Below, one piece after another: positions 1-11,573 of a DNA stretch of 64,000 nucleotides. Position numbers and translations under genes: made by a program. Positions within the stretch are counted from its first letter, which is position 1. Each line of letters opens with the position of its first letter. Under the pieces are notes generated by a model that saw only the letters and a program-made list of their open reading frames with translations, made no database searches and was not told where the DNA came from. Source of the stretch: Glebionis coronaria (taxonomy: Eukaryota > Streptophyta > Magnoliopsida > Asterales > Asteraceae); the NCBI GenBank assembly GCA_025667525.1, contig CM046878.1, positions 576,208,868 to 576,272,867 of the forward strand, given 5' to 3'.

Positions 1-1790
1 TTCTTTACTCATGAAAAAGAGTTTTAGGTTTATCATTCATTTGTAAATTGACTCTATCCTCAACCATACGGTTTGTAGATCAATAAATGAATAAACCACG
101 TTTACGGCGTAACGTTGCATTAATACATTTGCAAAAGAATTTACAAAATTCAATTTAGTATTTTCGATAATACCATTCAAGAAAATAAAATTACCCCGGT
201 AATAATAACCATAGTATTTTCCTTGAAAACTAGAATCCAAATTGACATAATTTCATCACATCAGTTGATCTGCTAGCAATGAAAGTATTCAAGATGGTAA
301 CTTGTCGAACAATGATTGACAAACAAATTTGCAATTTCTAGACATTTAAGGGATTTACATTGCCAAAAGTCATTTTGCATTGTAAACATGTTTCATCCCT
401 TCTTTATGCCTTAAGTTTCCAGATCTCACTGAGTAACTCAATTAAGTCGACTAATCTAAAGAACGTAAAACCTTCATGTGCAATCTTATTCAGTCATGAA
501 GTTTTCTCTCCATTACAACATCGTCCGATATCTTATATGACGACAATTGTAACTTCAAGTGTTCGTCAATTAGAGGGCATATGACTTAAATTTTTAGGGT
601 ATAGATTTTGGTGTCAAAATCATGTATGGAGAAGCATGCATACATCTCCGTAACATAAGTTTAATAAAACGTTTAGTAAACTTTTTGTTGAGACTAAAAG
701 TTCATCATATACTTGCAAGTTGAGGTATTGGTTAAACCAATTAAAGATTTTACACACAACTAAATTCACACCGTACTTTTTCTAGAACTTAGTTATAGCA
801 CATAGCAATAACCTTATTCAGTGTGTTTCGGATGTGAATTAATGTAGTTAAATCAACCTTAAAGAATTATACCAATAACAACCGTAGGTAATTCCAATTT
901 TGACGCACAGGCGAGCCGGGAATTTGGTCAGCGCTGAAGCATAACACCTCCTTCCTTAACCGGGTACATGACCAGCGGTGCGTTATACCCACTTTATAGT
1001 TTATCAAAATCGAGTAGGCCGTTAAGTTGCTATTGCAGTTCTAATCAACGCAAATCATATGTAAATTAGATCTCAAAAACAATTCATTTATTTTGATATG
1101 ATTTAGTCCATGTTAATTTTTCTTATAAAAAATTACCCTTGTTTACAACATACAATTAAAACAAAAACGTATGAAACAAGTAGGTACAAAAAAAACTAAA
1201 TCATAAACACATAATAACAATTTATATGTGCAATAAATAAATCAAATAGCCACATGCATACGATTTATTCAATAAATAATATCAAATCTAGGTTTTTATA
1301 TTCATATAAAAGTCTTCCCTAATTTTAGATTTATTGAATCAAATAAAGCATATAGCAAAACACGTAACAATTACCACATAAAACATATGATCCATGAAAA
1401 ACATGTATGTTCATCACGGATCTTTCACATATCTTAACAATTAAATCTCTATGGATCGAAACATGAATTTACACAACATAACAATTAATCATGCAATTCA
1501 TCAAAATTCCACCCAAATCACTTAACAATTTAATTAAATCACTACGGATCGTAACCACGCATGACATAACAATTAATTCATGCATACATCTAAAGTTAAT
1601 TACCATGTAATTTTAGGGTTTACAAAAAAACTTTTTTTTTTTTATAAAAAATTCGGCATAGCCGATTTTAAAAATAATAAAAAACAAAACCCTAATTTTT
1701 ATAAAACCTAAAAAACAACATGTAATTTTTAACACAAATCAATATTAGTTAAAAAACTTTAGATCTTGATAATTATAATCATGTTAAAAC
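1..1790 (-). other. Non-coding interior of an LTR retrotransposon cut by the window edge
   Basis: This AT-rich stretch lies on the internal side of the primer-binding site at 1791-1804, so it should be the 5' internal part of a minus-strand LTR element that continues left of the window. No gag-like frame is visible; the longest open frames are under 80 codons and resemble nothing I know. A GC-richer patch at about 900-1000 stands out from the rest but I cannot identify it. It could be a non-autonomous element (LARD-like) or an old decayed one. Confidence 0.4.
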
Positions 1791-1804
1791 GGCTCTCGAT
1801 GCCA
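1791..1804 (-). promoter_or_regulatory. Primer-binding site (variant tRNA-iMet type)
   Basis: Read on the minus strand this is TGGCATCGAGAGCC, one base from the LTR end. It is a variant of the TGGTATCAGAGC complement of initiator tRNA-Met used by most plant Ty1/copia elements. It fixes the orientation of the element as minus strand. Confidence 0.55.
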
Positions 1805-1805
1805 C

Positions 1806-2605
1806 TGTTGGTTTATAGAGTTCATAACAATTATTTAAAACCCTAATATGGATCAAAGAGCGCATAGCGGAAGCGATTAACAAGATCATTAATTTAACAT
1901 AATTATATTAATTAAGATTAGGGTTACATACCTTTATCCTAGCAAGATCCACAAGACGACGGAACGATCGACAACTAAGGTTCATCACAAACACCACGAA
2001 GAATATAGTCTAAAGTAAGACTATATCACGTTCTTGTACACACGTGATACGGCGAGTTAACCGTGAGTCTAGCACGAACAAACCGAGCTTCCAAGCCTAT
2101 GGAAAATCTACCCAACAACCCTAGAGAGGGGCTAGGACTAGATCTAGAATAGCTTTATTGAAAATCAAAGAAGAACCCTAATTAGGGGTGTTTGGCCGGC
2201 GGCTAAAGCAAGAGAAAAGAGAGATGTGGAGTGAAAAATTATGAGGCATTAAGTTTGTTTATATACACCTTGGAAAACTTCTCTTCCAAGGTTAAACAAG
2301 ATAAAGCCACAAAATCTTTTCTCCTTATCTTTGTCTCCTCTATTTAGGCCGGATATATACATGCTCCAAAAGAGGTTTCCGGAACTTTTCCGACTCCTTC
2401 TTTTAGCTTCTTTAACCTTCTATAGCGGTCGTTTAATACTTAACTTTTAATTACTTAACGATCGTTAGCTACGGTTTGATTTAATAAATATAATAAATAT
2501 ATTTAATAAATAAATAAATTAACTCTTCACGTAATGTGTGCAATCCCGTGATCTCGAGTTCGATCCTATCTCACGACAATCGATTTTTAAGTCCATAAAC
2601 TTTCA
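1806..2605 (-). repeat. LTR (about 800 bp) of the left-edge element
   Basis: On the plus strand it begins TGTTGG next to the primer-binding site and I place the other end at CTTTCA (2605), giving sense termini TGAAAG...CCAACA. These match the terminal hexamers of the 12-kb copia LTRs at 35612 and 47048. A TATA-like GTATATAAAC (about 2262-2271, minus strand) sits inside, as expected for U3. The partner LTR is outside the window, so the right boundary is inferred and no target duplication can be tested. Confidence 0.5.
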
Positions 2606-3123
2606 GATATATTGCCAATAATTCAACTCGTTATGTGTTTCTTGAATTACATGTCATGAAGTTAGTTGAGTATTCTTCATTCCTTTTTGTTTGGTTGTGG
2701 TTGAGGATGTAACCAGCGGTAATGCGACTAGTTTTTGTTTTCTGAATAACATCTTGTGAAGTCAATGAGAAACGCGTACAATTGTTCGAAAGCAAACAAA
2801 ATTTTTATGTAAACAAGAAACTGAAATTGGAAAAAATACGTCAAGAAATTACAACATGACGTGAACGACTAAAATATGACCGTTTCCATCTCTGATATCT
2901 AACCATAAAACTGTTAAATCGTGTTCTAGTAATGTTGAAAGGAACCAAGATTTCTCATCGTGAAAAAGCTCTAGACTTGTACTGTTAATATCCTACTTTG
3001 TTGAGGTTGGTTAAGTACTCGAAACCTAAAATAATCTAGATGAGAGTTTGTGGTATCCACTTATATATTTTGGTCTGGTGACATCGGTAGTTTTATTGAC
3101 TCGGTTGATCGACTTCGATCTCA
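2606..3123. other. Intergenic sequence, nothing recognised
   Basis: AT-rich sequence between two LTR elements. I see no coding frame, RNA gene or inverted repeat. Confidence 0.6.
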
Positions 3124-3128
3124 GTCAT

Positions 3129-3472
3129 TGTTGGAACCAGCCTCCTTCAACCCGGACTCACACCCACGGTCACACCAATCAAAACGGCTAAATGGGTGTT
3201 GCAATGTTTCTGTTTATTAATAAAGGAAAAACTGGTTACATTCACAAGAACTACATAAGGCTTTAAATAGCCTTTACAGAAAGCTACGTGGGACTTAACC
3301 TCCTAAAGAATTGGCACTATGAATACTACTAACCCATGCACTTCTATTATCCTAAATAATAGGTCAAAGTATAATACCAATTCAAACTTTAACATACTAA
3401 CTAAAATAAAGTCAAGTGTAAGACTTATTAAAATGCCTCTAGGTGAACTTGGTTAAACGATTAAACCCAACA
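3129..3472 (-). repeat. 3' LTR of the TRIM-like element
   Basis: A 344-bp LTR, TGTTGG...CCAACA, next to the purine tract. It contains a TATA-like TATTTAAAG (sense) near 3266-3275, followed by the transcribed part. Confidence 0.9.
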
Positions 3473-3484
3473 ATCACCCCCTTA
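3473..3484 (-). promoter_or_regulatory. Polypurine tract
   Basis: The sense strand reads AAGGGGGTGAT directly before the TGTTGG of the 3' LTR. This is where plus-strand DNA synthesis starts in LTR elements. Confidence 0.75.
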
Positions 3485-3881
3485 ATCGTTTATTAACGTC
3501 ACCCCTCAGCCATGTCCTAAGCATTCCGTTTCTCGATTTTTTTCCCGTACACATCGACGTATCTCGTTAAATGCAACTTCCAACGCTATTCAACACGCCA
3601 TGTGTTGAAGTCTCCATCATCTTTCAAAGAAACCAATCAAAGCCACATGCTGTGATGTTTTCTTGTTCCACAAAACGCACATCAGATGCGCCTTCCTTTC
3701 TCTTGTTATTTCCCATGTCTGTTTCTTGCTAAGCAACTCATCACTCATTTCTTCTTTCTTTTCTTCACTTCTCCTTACTCCTTCCAGCTTTTCATAAAAC
3801 AGTTCTTGCGGTCTTTCTTTGTTCGGTCGTTCTGTGAATCTTTCGGTCCTTTGATTCAACAGTATTCGGTCTTCTTCGTTC

Positions 3882-3945
3882 TTCGGTCTTCGGCCTTTCG
3901 GTCTTCGGCCTTTCGGTCTTCGGCCTTTCGGTCTTCGGTCATCGG
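3882..3945. repeat. 15-bp tandem repeat in the TRIM interior
   Basis: The unit tcttcggcctttcgg is repeated about three times and runs into a broader zone (about 3830-4290) dense in the hexamer cggtct. Such low-complexity content explains the open frames here without requiring a protein. Confidence 0.8.
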
Positions 3946-4585
3946 TCTTTGATCAACAGTATCATTCGGTCATTTCTGTTGAAACTTGGTCTTCCTTATC
4001 TTTCTCGAGCAACCAGCGGACACGGTCTTGGTCTCGGTCGCCTCCTTCGGTCTCGGTCTTCTAATTCAACAGTCCTTCGGTCTTTTGCTGTTGAAACTTC
4101 GGTCTAGATAACCCGCCGGTCACGGTTATCTGTTTCGGTCTCGGTCTATTTTTCTTAGGTGAGCTTTCGGTCTATTGCCACCTGTGTCGGTCTAGGTGCT
4201 GCCCGGTCTTTTGCAGCTCCTCGGTCTTCTCGGTCTCACGCCGGAGCTTCCTCGGTCTTCTCTACGGCGTCGGTCCTTTTAATCGTTCTTTCTTTCTTTA
4301 TTTCTTTCTTTCTTTCTGCTATAACTTTTTCTTTCGTTTTTGATCTATACTAACTGTCCCGGAACACAAGTGTTTGTCATCGGTCACCCCCGTCACCTCA
4401 ACCGGCACTCCTCCGTGATAACGGCCAACCGAAAACACCACAATGTTTCCGTTTACGGCTGTTAAACAGTCCTGAAACAGCCCCTGCTGTCCGAACCTTC
4501 TTCTACAATAAAACCCTTTCAGCACCTTCCCTCCACCGACCGACACACCCGCCGGCGGCGGAGGCTTCCCCGGTACGAGCCCTAA

Positions 4586-4597
4586 GCTCTGATACCA
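4586..4597 (-). promoter_or_regulatory. Primer-binding site, tRNA-iMet type
   Basis: The minus strand reads TGGTATCAGAGC two bases from the 5' LTR. This is an exact complement of the plant initiator tRNA-Met 3' end. Confidence 0.9.
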
Positions 4598-4599
4598 AA

Positions 4600-4943
4600 T
4601 GTTGGAACCAGCCTCCTTTAACCCGGACTCACACCCACGGTCACACCAATCAAAACGGCTAAATGGGTGTTGCAATGTTTCTGTTTATTAATAAAGGAAA
4701 AACTGGTTACATTCACAAGAACTACATAAGGCTTTAAATAGCCTTTACAGAAAGCTACGTGGGACTTAACCTCCTAAAGAATTGGCACTATGAATACTAC
4801 TAACCCATGCACTTCTATTATCCTAAATAATAGGTCAAAGTATAATACCAATTCAAACTTTAACATACTAACTAAAATAAAGTCAAGTGTAAGACTTATT
4901 AAAATGCCTCTAGGTGAACTTGGTTAAACGATTAAACCCAACA
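4600..4943 (-). repeat. 5' LTR of the TRIM-like element
   Basis: A 344-bp near-identical partner of 3129-3472. Its start is set by the TGTTGG terminus and its end by CCAACA followed by the GTCAT target duplication. Confidence 0.9.
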
Positions 4944-5746
4944 GTCATCCCAATGAGGCGATCGATTTGATTTGGTAGCCAGTGTAAACTAATCGTCCAT
5001 ATAATCAAGTTGTGGGAAGAAACTAATTGTGTGGTTATTTGATTCATATAAAAAAATAATTTTAAAATTTTTAACAATTAATTCTTATAAATACCCAGCC
5101 TATTTAACCAGTTTTTATATAAAAAAATAGAATATATCTTGTTCACTTTCACATACAATCGACGAAATCTCAACTTTAATTAAAAAAAGAATTCACGAAA
5201 ATAAAGTTTGTCAAAAAGCAATAATGAAGTTAGACACGATTTGAAAGTGCTTTCACAGCTAATGATGATCTGCATAAAGCATCCAAAAAATGCAATGCTA
5301 TTTTCAAAAGAGAGTCATGTTTTGATCGACACTTTTTTGAAAGAAGATGTCTCCGGATCTCTCGAATTTCCCTCAGCGCGCTCGATCTACCTATCTTTAT
5401 GAGTTTGATTGGTTTTCGCTCCAGCTGACCTTTCCATTTAATCACTGACAAAACCTACCTTTCAATTCTTCTTACCCTATGAGCTTTCAGCAAAGGACAT
5501 ATTTCTTGGTCCATTGACATCGATCAACGAAATAGACCTCCTTCTTTCACTTTTGTCGTTGTCTTCCAATTCAAATAGCCCCATTAAGTGAGTGCTACGC
5601 GAGAAAAGAGAGGCTGACATCTTTTCTTATCTATCTACTTTCGTAAATAAGGAAGATAAGTGAGAGCTTACTTACCGCATCTTCTAAGAAGGGCTTGGAA
5701 GAAGAAATAGAATCTCCTTTCTTTTTCGAGAAAAGGTCCCATCCTT

Positions 5747-5827
5747 GAATATCACGATTGGGTCGACCAGGCCCAGATCATGAGTGAAATATCATGATCG
5801 GGTCGACTAGGCCAGATCATGAGTGAA
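5747..5827 (+). repeat. Imperfect tandem duplication (about 40 bp) upstream of nad1
   Basis: Two consecutive copies of a unit containing gggtcgac and agatcatgagtgaa lie just upstream of the nad1 start. They differ at a few bases. The doubling may already exist in the donor mitochondrial genome or have arisen in the nucleus. Confidence 0.75.
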
Positions 5828-5840
5828 TAGAAAATTGAAA

Positions 5841-6226
5841 ATGTACATAGCAGTTCCAGCTGAAATACTTGGAATGATTCTACCACTTCTACTAGGAGTA
5901 GCCTTTTTAGTGCTAGCTGAACGTAAAGTAATGCCTTTTGTGCAACGTCGAAAGGGTCCTGATGTAGTGGGATCGTTTGGATTGTTACAACCTCTAGCAG
6001 ATGGTTTTAATTTGATTATAAAAGAACCTATTTCACCAAGTAGTGCAAATTTCTCCCTTTTAGAATGGCTCTAGTGGCTACATTTATGTTAAGTCTGGTC
6101 ACTCGGGTCGTTGTACCTTTTGATTATGATATGGTATTGTCAGATCCGAACGTAGGGCTACTTTATTTGTTTTCCATATCTTCGCTAGGTGTTTATGGAA
6201 TTATTATAGCAGGTCGGTTTAGTAAT
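5841..6226 (+). pseudogene. nad1: nad1 exon 1, nuclear pseudogene copy
   Basis: In mitochondria this exon encodes the N-terminal third of NADH dehydrogenase subunit 1, a membrane-embedded subunit of respiratory complex I. The frame from ATG 5841 begins [11 protein letters not shown] and includes [17 protein letters not shown] and [11 protein letters not shown], all typical of plant nad1. A one-base loss near 6060 shifts the frame into a stop (6072-6074); the homologous reading resumes in another frame with [12 protein letters not shown] and GVYGIIIAG up to 6226. The exon is 386 nt, against the 387 nt I expect for the intact exon. Substitutions such as R for W close to the exon end add to the decay. 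No other nad1 exon is nearby, and the copy cannot act in the nucleus. Confidence 0.92.
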
Positions 6227-7245
6227 TAGGGGGCGGCCTTTCGGTCGCCTATGATACTAGGACCAATAGGTCAAAAATGGGTTTGTGCCGCAGGTGTTGA
6301 ACGATCCACTCTATACAGGTGTGGGCTTACAGGGCTCATAAAGCCTTTCTTTCATTCATCAATAGGTCCCTGGTCGGTCACTTTTCTGGGCCGGGATCAA
6401 TAAGTGGAATGGAAGTCATAAAAAAGATATCTTGATCTTCGCACCTCAGATCAAGAGGAAGGGTAGCTTGTCAAGCTGGCCTCAAATTTACATTATTCTT
6501 ATTATATATAAAAATATATATAATTAAGATATAAATCAAAAGATTCGTCGTCTTTTAACCGGCTGTTCTTCTTTGTCAACGCTACTAAGGACCTATAGGT
6601 TCGTAATAATAAAAACTGGTTAAGCTATTTAGCCCTACATTAGTAGAAGTAAGCGGTTGAGTTAGCCTAGCCTACCCTAAAAGTGGTATAGTAGGGTATG
6701 GTAGGCGAGCGAGTTAGCGAAGACGCTTAGGCTAATAGAAAAGAGAGCGTCGATGCGTAGCCTTCATTCTACTACGCTACGAAAAGGTTACAAAATCACT
6801 TAGCTCGACGTTAGAAGAGTCAAGGGGGAACGCCATACCTACATAGAAGAACCGTTGTTCGCTGACTTTCTAAGGTCTAACCTTTCGCCCCTACCGAAAA
6901 GGGGCAATTAGCTTTGCACCACTGATAGACTACTTAAGATTCAATTCAAAAGGCCCTACTTAGTTTTCTCAAGCCTTTGTCATTGTCAGTAAACTAAGTA
7001 GGGCCTGAGGCCCCCTGTGAATCCGTAAATCTGAGGAGCATGCCCCAACAAAAGGATGGTCCCCTATGCATTTCATTCTTTCCGGAAGGGAAAAAAAGAA
7101 GTACCCCCCATCATAGTGAACCTCTCCTTGTGATCGGGATGAGGTAGATGCCTCCCAGCCGGGGGCGGATCGAATCGGAGTTTCCTTAGGTAGCCCCCGA
7201 CCTACAGTTATCCTTCAACTTCCGTGTACGATTACGATATGCATA

Positions 7246-7835
7246 ACGCTTTGTTTCAAAAGACCGACAAATGAAAACAAAATTTTTTTGGATTTATGAA
7301 AAGTATGATTAAAAATATGATTAGACAGTGCTATCAAACTATTTAACTATACTAATGATGAGAATTTGTAAGATAGCCCGTATTTATCCAGTAATGCACT
7401 ACTCCTCATAATGCTCCTTATAATTGCTATTGCCCGTCATTCTCAATAATTCAATGTTTAAAGTTCTTCTAGTCAAATTCTAACATAACGGTATGAGGAT
7501 TTTTACTGAACTGGAAGCTATCTATACGAAAACAACAAAAATCTAGCATATTCTCAAAGCTCTTTATACGTAAATAACAAAGATTTAGCTAGCATATTGG
7601 CATGCAAACGTTACTAGACCTAAATCGTTCACATGCACATTAAAGGAAAAAAGATAGAAAGCATGATTTAGACATGAAACAAATTTTTTATTTATTTAAA
7701 CATGAAATAAAAAAATTGAAAAACATAAGTGCAAATAATGGAACCAAAAACATTACGCATAAGTTAAAGTACATTTACAATACCACACACTACCTCATAA
7801 CAAATGACTCATATCTTTCTACAGGAAAAAGTTCT
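7246..7835. other. Intergenic AT-rich sequence
   Basis: No coding frame or repeat recognised between the NUMT and the foldback element. Confidence 0.6.
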
Positions 7836-8580
7836 ACATAGACCCTTTCTTTAGCATAGACTCAATCAACCAATCACAATCACCCATTTTTTTCATCTAA
7901 CAACAAAAATATATTTTTTAAAAATCCAATATCTCACAAACCGTTAACCGTTACGCAAAACGAAACATACCATCGTGACCAGAATTAAATCATCTTTCAA
8001 ACGAGGGGCACATGTATATACTTTCGACAAATTTTTTTTTCGATTTTTTTTAAGTCACGTGTGAGAGAATCATATATGATTCGTCACGAAACATATATGA
8101 TTCGTCACGAAATATATATGATTTTCAGAAAATCATATATGATTCATATCACGAATCATATATCATTTTCTGAAAATCATATATGATTCGTCACGAATCA
8201 TATATGATTCGTGACGAATCATATATGTTTCGTGACGATACATATATGTTTCGTGACGAATCATATATGTTTCGTGACGAATCATATATGTTTCGTGACG
8301 AATCATATATGTTTCGTGACGAATCATATATGTTTCGTGACGAATCATATATGATTCTCTCAGACGTGACTTAAGAAAAAAAGTCGAAAAAAAGTTCGTC
8401 GAAAGTATATACATGTGCCCCTCGATAGAAAGATGATTTAATTTTCGTTGTAATGGTGTATTTTTTGTCACTTGACGATTTACCGTTTGTGAGTTATTTA
8501 ATTTTTAAGAAAAATGTGGAAAGTTAATTTGAATGAATGTGATTGGTTGATATGGTCTATGCTAAAAAGAAGGTCTATGT
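7836..8580. mobile_element. Foldback / long-TIR MITE, copy 1
   Basis: The two halves are inverted copies. The left end ACATAGACC pairs with the right end GGTCTATGT, and pairing continues inward for over 250 bp through cgaggggcacatgtatatac and gtcacgt, with a few indels. The middle is an array of palindromic cores of the form CATATATG plus ATTCGT or TTTCGT. No transposase is present. A target duplication is not obvious. Copy 2 at 20523-21109 has the same order of blocks. Confidence 0.85.
8170..8358. repeat. 21-bp palindromic minisatellite in the foldback centre
   Basis: The unit atcatatatgtttcgtgacga is repeated about seven times from roughly 8216 to 8358, after several related but inverted units. 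The regular open frames on both strands here are products of the repeat and not proteins. Confidence 0.88.
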
Positions 8581-10450
8581 TGATCTCAACTCTCTTTCTA
8601 CATTTATTTAACTCATATTTTCCATTGGGCCAGATTAATTGTATTTGGGTTATTCCGAGTTGGGTTAAAGCTGGGTTAAAATCAGAAATTTCATACCCAA
8701 ACTCGATCTTATTTAAAATTGATTTACTCTTGTTCTAGTCGGATTAATTCGCTTCGGGTCAATTCGAGTTTAGGAGACCTCGAATATGGGTAAAATGTAA
8801 AAGAAACTCATTTTCTGTACTTTTAAAAGTAGTTTGTATATATATAACTTATATTTAAAAAAAAAATTATTCGAGTCAAACGGGTTGACCCGAACAGCAT
8901 TTCACCAAAAACTTTCAACCCGATACCCGATCCTATTTTGTATTTGGGATGACCCGAGTAACCCAAGTAAAATTTGAGTCCGACTAACCTGAGTGAAATA
9001 TACTTATCTGAGCCTGGGTCAACCAGATTTTTGACATAATGACACCTCCGCCATAACATAAAAACAACAAGTAAACTATAAATATGGTTGAAAATAAAAA
9101 CTTAGTAACTTGTACCAACTTTCCAGCACAAAGTAATCCAGAAGTTTGATTCCATAAATTTTAAAATCAACTCCATGGGCAACCATGTACGCAAAAACAT
9201 AGTTTTGTTAATAACTTGTTTGTTCCTCATTCGCTCTAGTATATAAACAAGAAAGATTTCCTTTATTTGATCTATATGGGATAAAAAGTTGGAGTCTTTT
9301 ATTGAAATCTCGAATGAACATAACATTGTTTAAACCAAATGAACCTCACATAGTGGTTAATGTATTCTCTTCTGAACTTACCAGTCCATATTGATTAGGG
9401 TGTGACATGTTACGAAAATGAGTTATGGCTTGGTCGTCCATGTAACCCTTTGTTGACCACATGTGAGTTTGGTCTCATAAGTTCTTACCATTACCATCGT
9501 GTTGCTGAAGATGTGATGCAACTTTGGTACAACACTGATGATTTGAGCCCTCTTTGATCAAGAAAGAAAGTCTCAACTTTCTCGTACTAATATATATCAC
9601 AAAAAAATCACACTGCTAATGAACGCGAGTCACTAGGATCGGGATTAACAAAAATACAAAGTGGATACCTCCTTGGGAAATCTAAAACACAACCACAAAC
9701 TCCCAGCTATAGTATCATGATACAAATGTCACTTGAGGGCTCACATTACACGCGCTACGAGCCCACCCCAGGCGCCGCCGCAAGAATTTTTGTTGATTTT
9801 ATATTTTCATACTAAAGATTTATAGTTGACTATTATGTTAAATATATGCAGAGAGATTTATATAATGTGAGGCCAGTGGTTCTCCTCTTGGCAAAACAAG
9901 CACGAGTTGTTAGTAAGGTTTGTTGTTAGAGTTCCCAAGCAACCCCTTTTTACATTATTTTTCAAACCTTTTTTTGTTCTTCCTATATTTGGAAAAACAA
10001 CCTTAGAGCAGTTTCTTTTAACTAAATGTACACAGCTAAAAATCTCTAAGGAAGTTGGTTTGGCAAGTTAAGATCAGTATACTAACGAAGTGAAATCTGT
10101 ATTACGGTTTAACAAACTTTTAATTTACCTCCCACATTGGTTAAAGAAGTAAAATATCTCTTGTTTATATATTACACTAAATGAGGATCACACATGTCTA
10201 GAGTATTACAAGGTTTTCGGATGGATGTGTTTATGAAGTTGATTATAAATAAAAAAATTCAAAATTCCCAAAACTCATTCAACTGAAAAAAAATATAAAA
10301 TTCTTAGACTTTTTAGTTTGTTTCGCACTTAGATAAATTATATGTTTTCACGACTTGTTAACGCATAATGTTATAAAAACAAAAAAAATCGTATTTTGTC
10401 AACAACTACATATAAGGGAATAAGTACTACACTGAAAAATGTTCTATGTT
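8581..10450. other. Intergenic sequence with degenerate GGGTTGACCCG-type repeat
   Basis: Two patches (about 8620-8790 and 8880-9030) carry gggt(t/c)gacccga-like motifs common in plant repeats. A block at about 10130-10190 (cccacattggttaaagaagtaaaatat) resembles 13246-13300. I find no gene. Confidence 0.5.
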
Positions 10451-10455
10451 ATTAC

Positions 10456-10754
10456 TGTTGGCTTTAATCTTGAATAAGCAGTTTACCATATTAAGTATTT
10501 TAGTTAAGTCAATAAGCTAGTTTGAATTGGTATATTGTGTGACTCAGTATAAGGGTTAGTGAGGGTCATGTGCCATGTTTTTAGGAGAATCATGGGTAGT
10601 ATTTTACTCCTATTTGAAGTCCACCTTATGTATTTACAAGGCTATATAAAAGCCTTCTGTTATGTCAATAAAACAAGCAAGAGTTTTAGTCTTTCTTTCT
10701 TCATTTGATAAGTAATCTCAGTAAGTTTACTTTTGAGCAAGCTCTAAATCTACA
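10456..10754 (+). repeat. 5' LTR-like segment (299 bp)
   Basis: It begins TGTTGG, ends CTACA and contains a TATA-like GCTATATAAAAG near 10642-10653. The primer-binding site follows two bases later. Confidence 0.7.
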
Positions 10755-10756
10755 CT

Positions 10757-10769
10757 TGGTATCAGAGCG
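10757..10769 (+). promoter_or_regulatory. Primer-binding site, tRNA-iMet type
   Basis: TTGGTATCAGAGC directly follows the 5' LTR-like segment and sets the element on the plus strand. Confidence 0.85.
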
Positions 10770-10984
10770 GAGGTCGATCCAAGGCGGGTTTGAGAGTCAG
10801 TTTCAGAAAACGGTGTAGCCCTTCGCTCAAGGGCTGACACACCAAGGAACCGAGTGAGCAGGCAAGAAAAAAAGGGTCGGTTGCAACCCTATGCAATCAG
10901 GACGAGTAGAAGAAAGAAGGAGCACGTTGTCCAATGGTAGCAAACAAGAAAGATGAAAGCAAGCAACAACTTTTGATCACAGCA

Positions 10985-11360
10985 GGTGACCAAAAGAACG
11001 CAACAAGAACACAGCAGGAACACAGCAAGAAACGCAGCAGGAACACAGCAAGAACACAGCAAGAAAGCAAGCAGCAAGGTTGATCATTTGGTGATCAAAA
11101 GCAAGAAATCAGCAGCAAGTTAGCAAGCAAGTAGGTTGTCACATAGCCTGTAGCAAGTAGCAGGCAAGGTAACCATAGCAAGTAGAATATTTTTTGTTTG
11201 TAGCAAGTAGCAAGCAAGAAAATAATCGACAAGCAAGGGTCAATAAGCAAGGATCGACAAGCAAGGGTCGATAAGCAAGAGTCGACAAGCAAGGGTCGGC
11301 AATCAAGAGTCGACAAGCAAGGGTTGACAAGCAAGGGTCGAATAGCAAGAATCGATTAGC
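10985..11360 (+). repeat. Low-complexity repeats in the element interior
   Basis: About 10985-11085 repeats aacacagcaagaa-like units. About 11215-11360 repeats an 18-bp unit close to caagggtcgacaagcaag with single-base variants. These repeats account for the open frames on the other strand. Confidence 0.8.
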
Positions 11361-11573
11361 ATGTAGCAAGAAAGAGAAAGACACCATGTAGATTAAAGAC
11401 GAGCAGCAGGAGCAGGAAAACACACAAATCCAGTTTTGTCTCCAAGGGGTGCTGGAGAACAAGCTAGTGAGCATCGTTGTGTTGGAAGCTTAAACTGAGA
11501 TGGTTTTGACGTGACCGGGAAAGAGAACCGTGGAAGAGGCACGAGTGCAGATGATCAAGATTATGGGGGTGAA

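Larger units (their letters stand above)
3124..4948 (-). mobile_element. Complete young non-autonomous LTR retrotransposon (TRIM-like)
   Basis: The element is 1,815 bp (3129-4943) and is flanked by a perfect 5-bp target duplication GTCAT (3124-3128 and 4944-4948). Two 344-bp LTRs with TGTTGG...CCAACA termini differ by one base that I can see (cttcaac against ctttaac). On the minus strand the order is 5' LTR (4600-4943), tRNA-iMet primer site (4586-4597), a 1,127-bp interior, a purine tract (3473-3484) and the 3' LTR (3129-3472). The interior encodes no gag or pol; its longest minus-strand frame (4319-4675) starts in the LTR and resembles nothing known. It must have been mobilised by proteins made elsewhere. 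Confidence 0.92.
5330..7245 (+). other. Mitochondrial DNA inserted in the nucleus (NUMT), nad1 exon 1 region
   Basis: The segment contains nad1 exon 1 with its 5' flank and, downstream, the start of the trans-spliced group II intron that follows exon 1 in plant mitochondria. The exon is followed by GGGGGCGGCCTTTCGG, close to a group II 5' end. The base composition and vocabulary (balanced GC, short purine runs) differ sharply from the AT-rich nuclear flanks. Both outer boundaries are estimated from that change in composition. Confidence 0.85.

Noticed and set aside
8163..8370. CRISPR-like array of regular repeats
   Set aside because: Repeats are contiguous and palindromic with no unique spacers, in a plant nuclear context.
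8163..8471. Open frames on both strands encoding repeated Tyr-Met-Ile-Arg-His-Glu-type units
   Set aside because: They are direct translations of the 21-bp palindromic repeat of the foldback element; reading on both strands shows there is no coding selection.
11095..11474. Cys/Leu-rich frames on the minus strand
   Set aside because: Produced by the 18-bp repeats inside a plus-strand non-coding LTR element.
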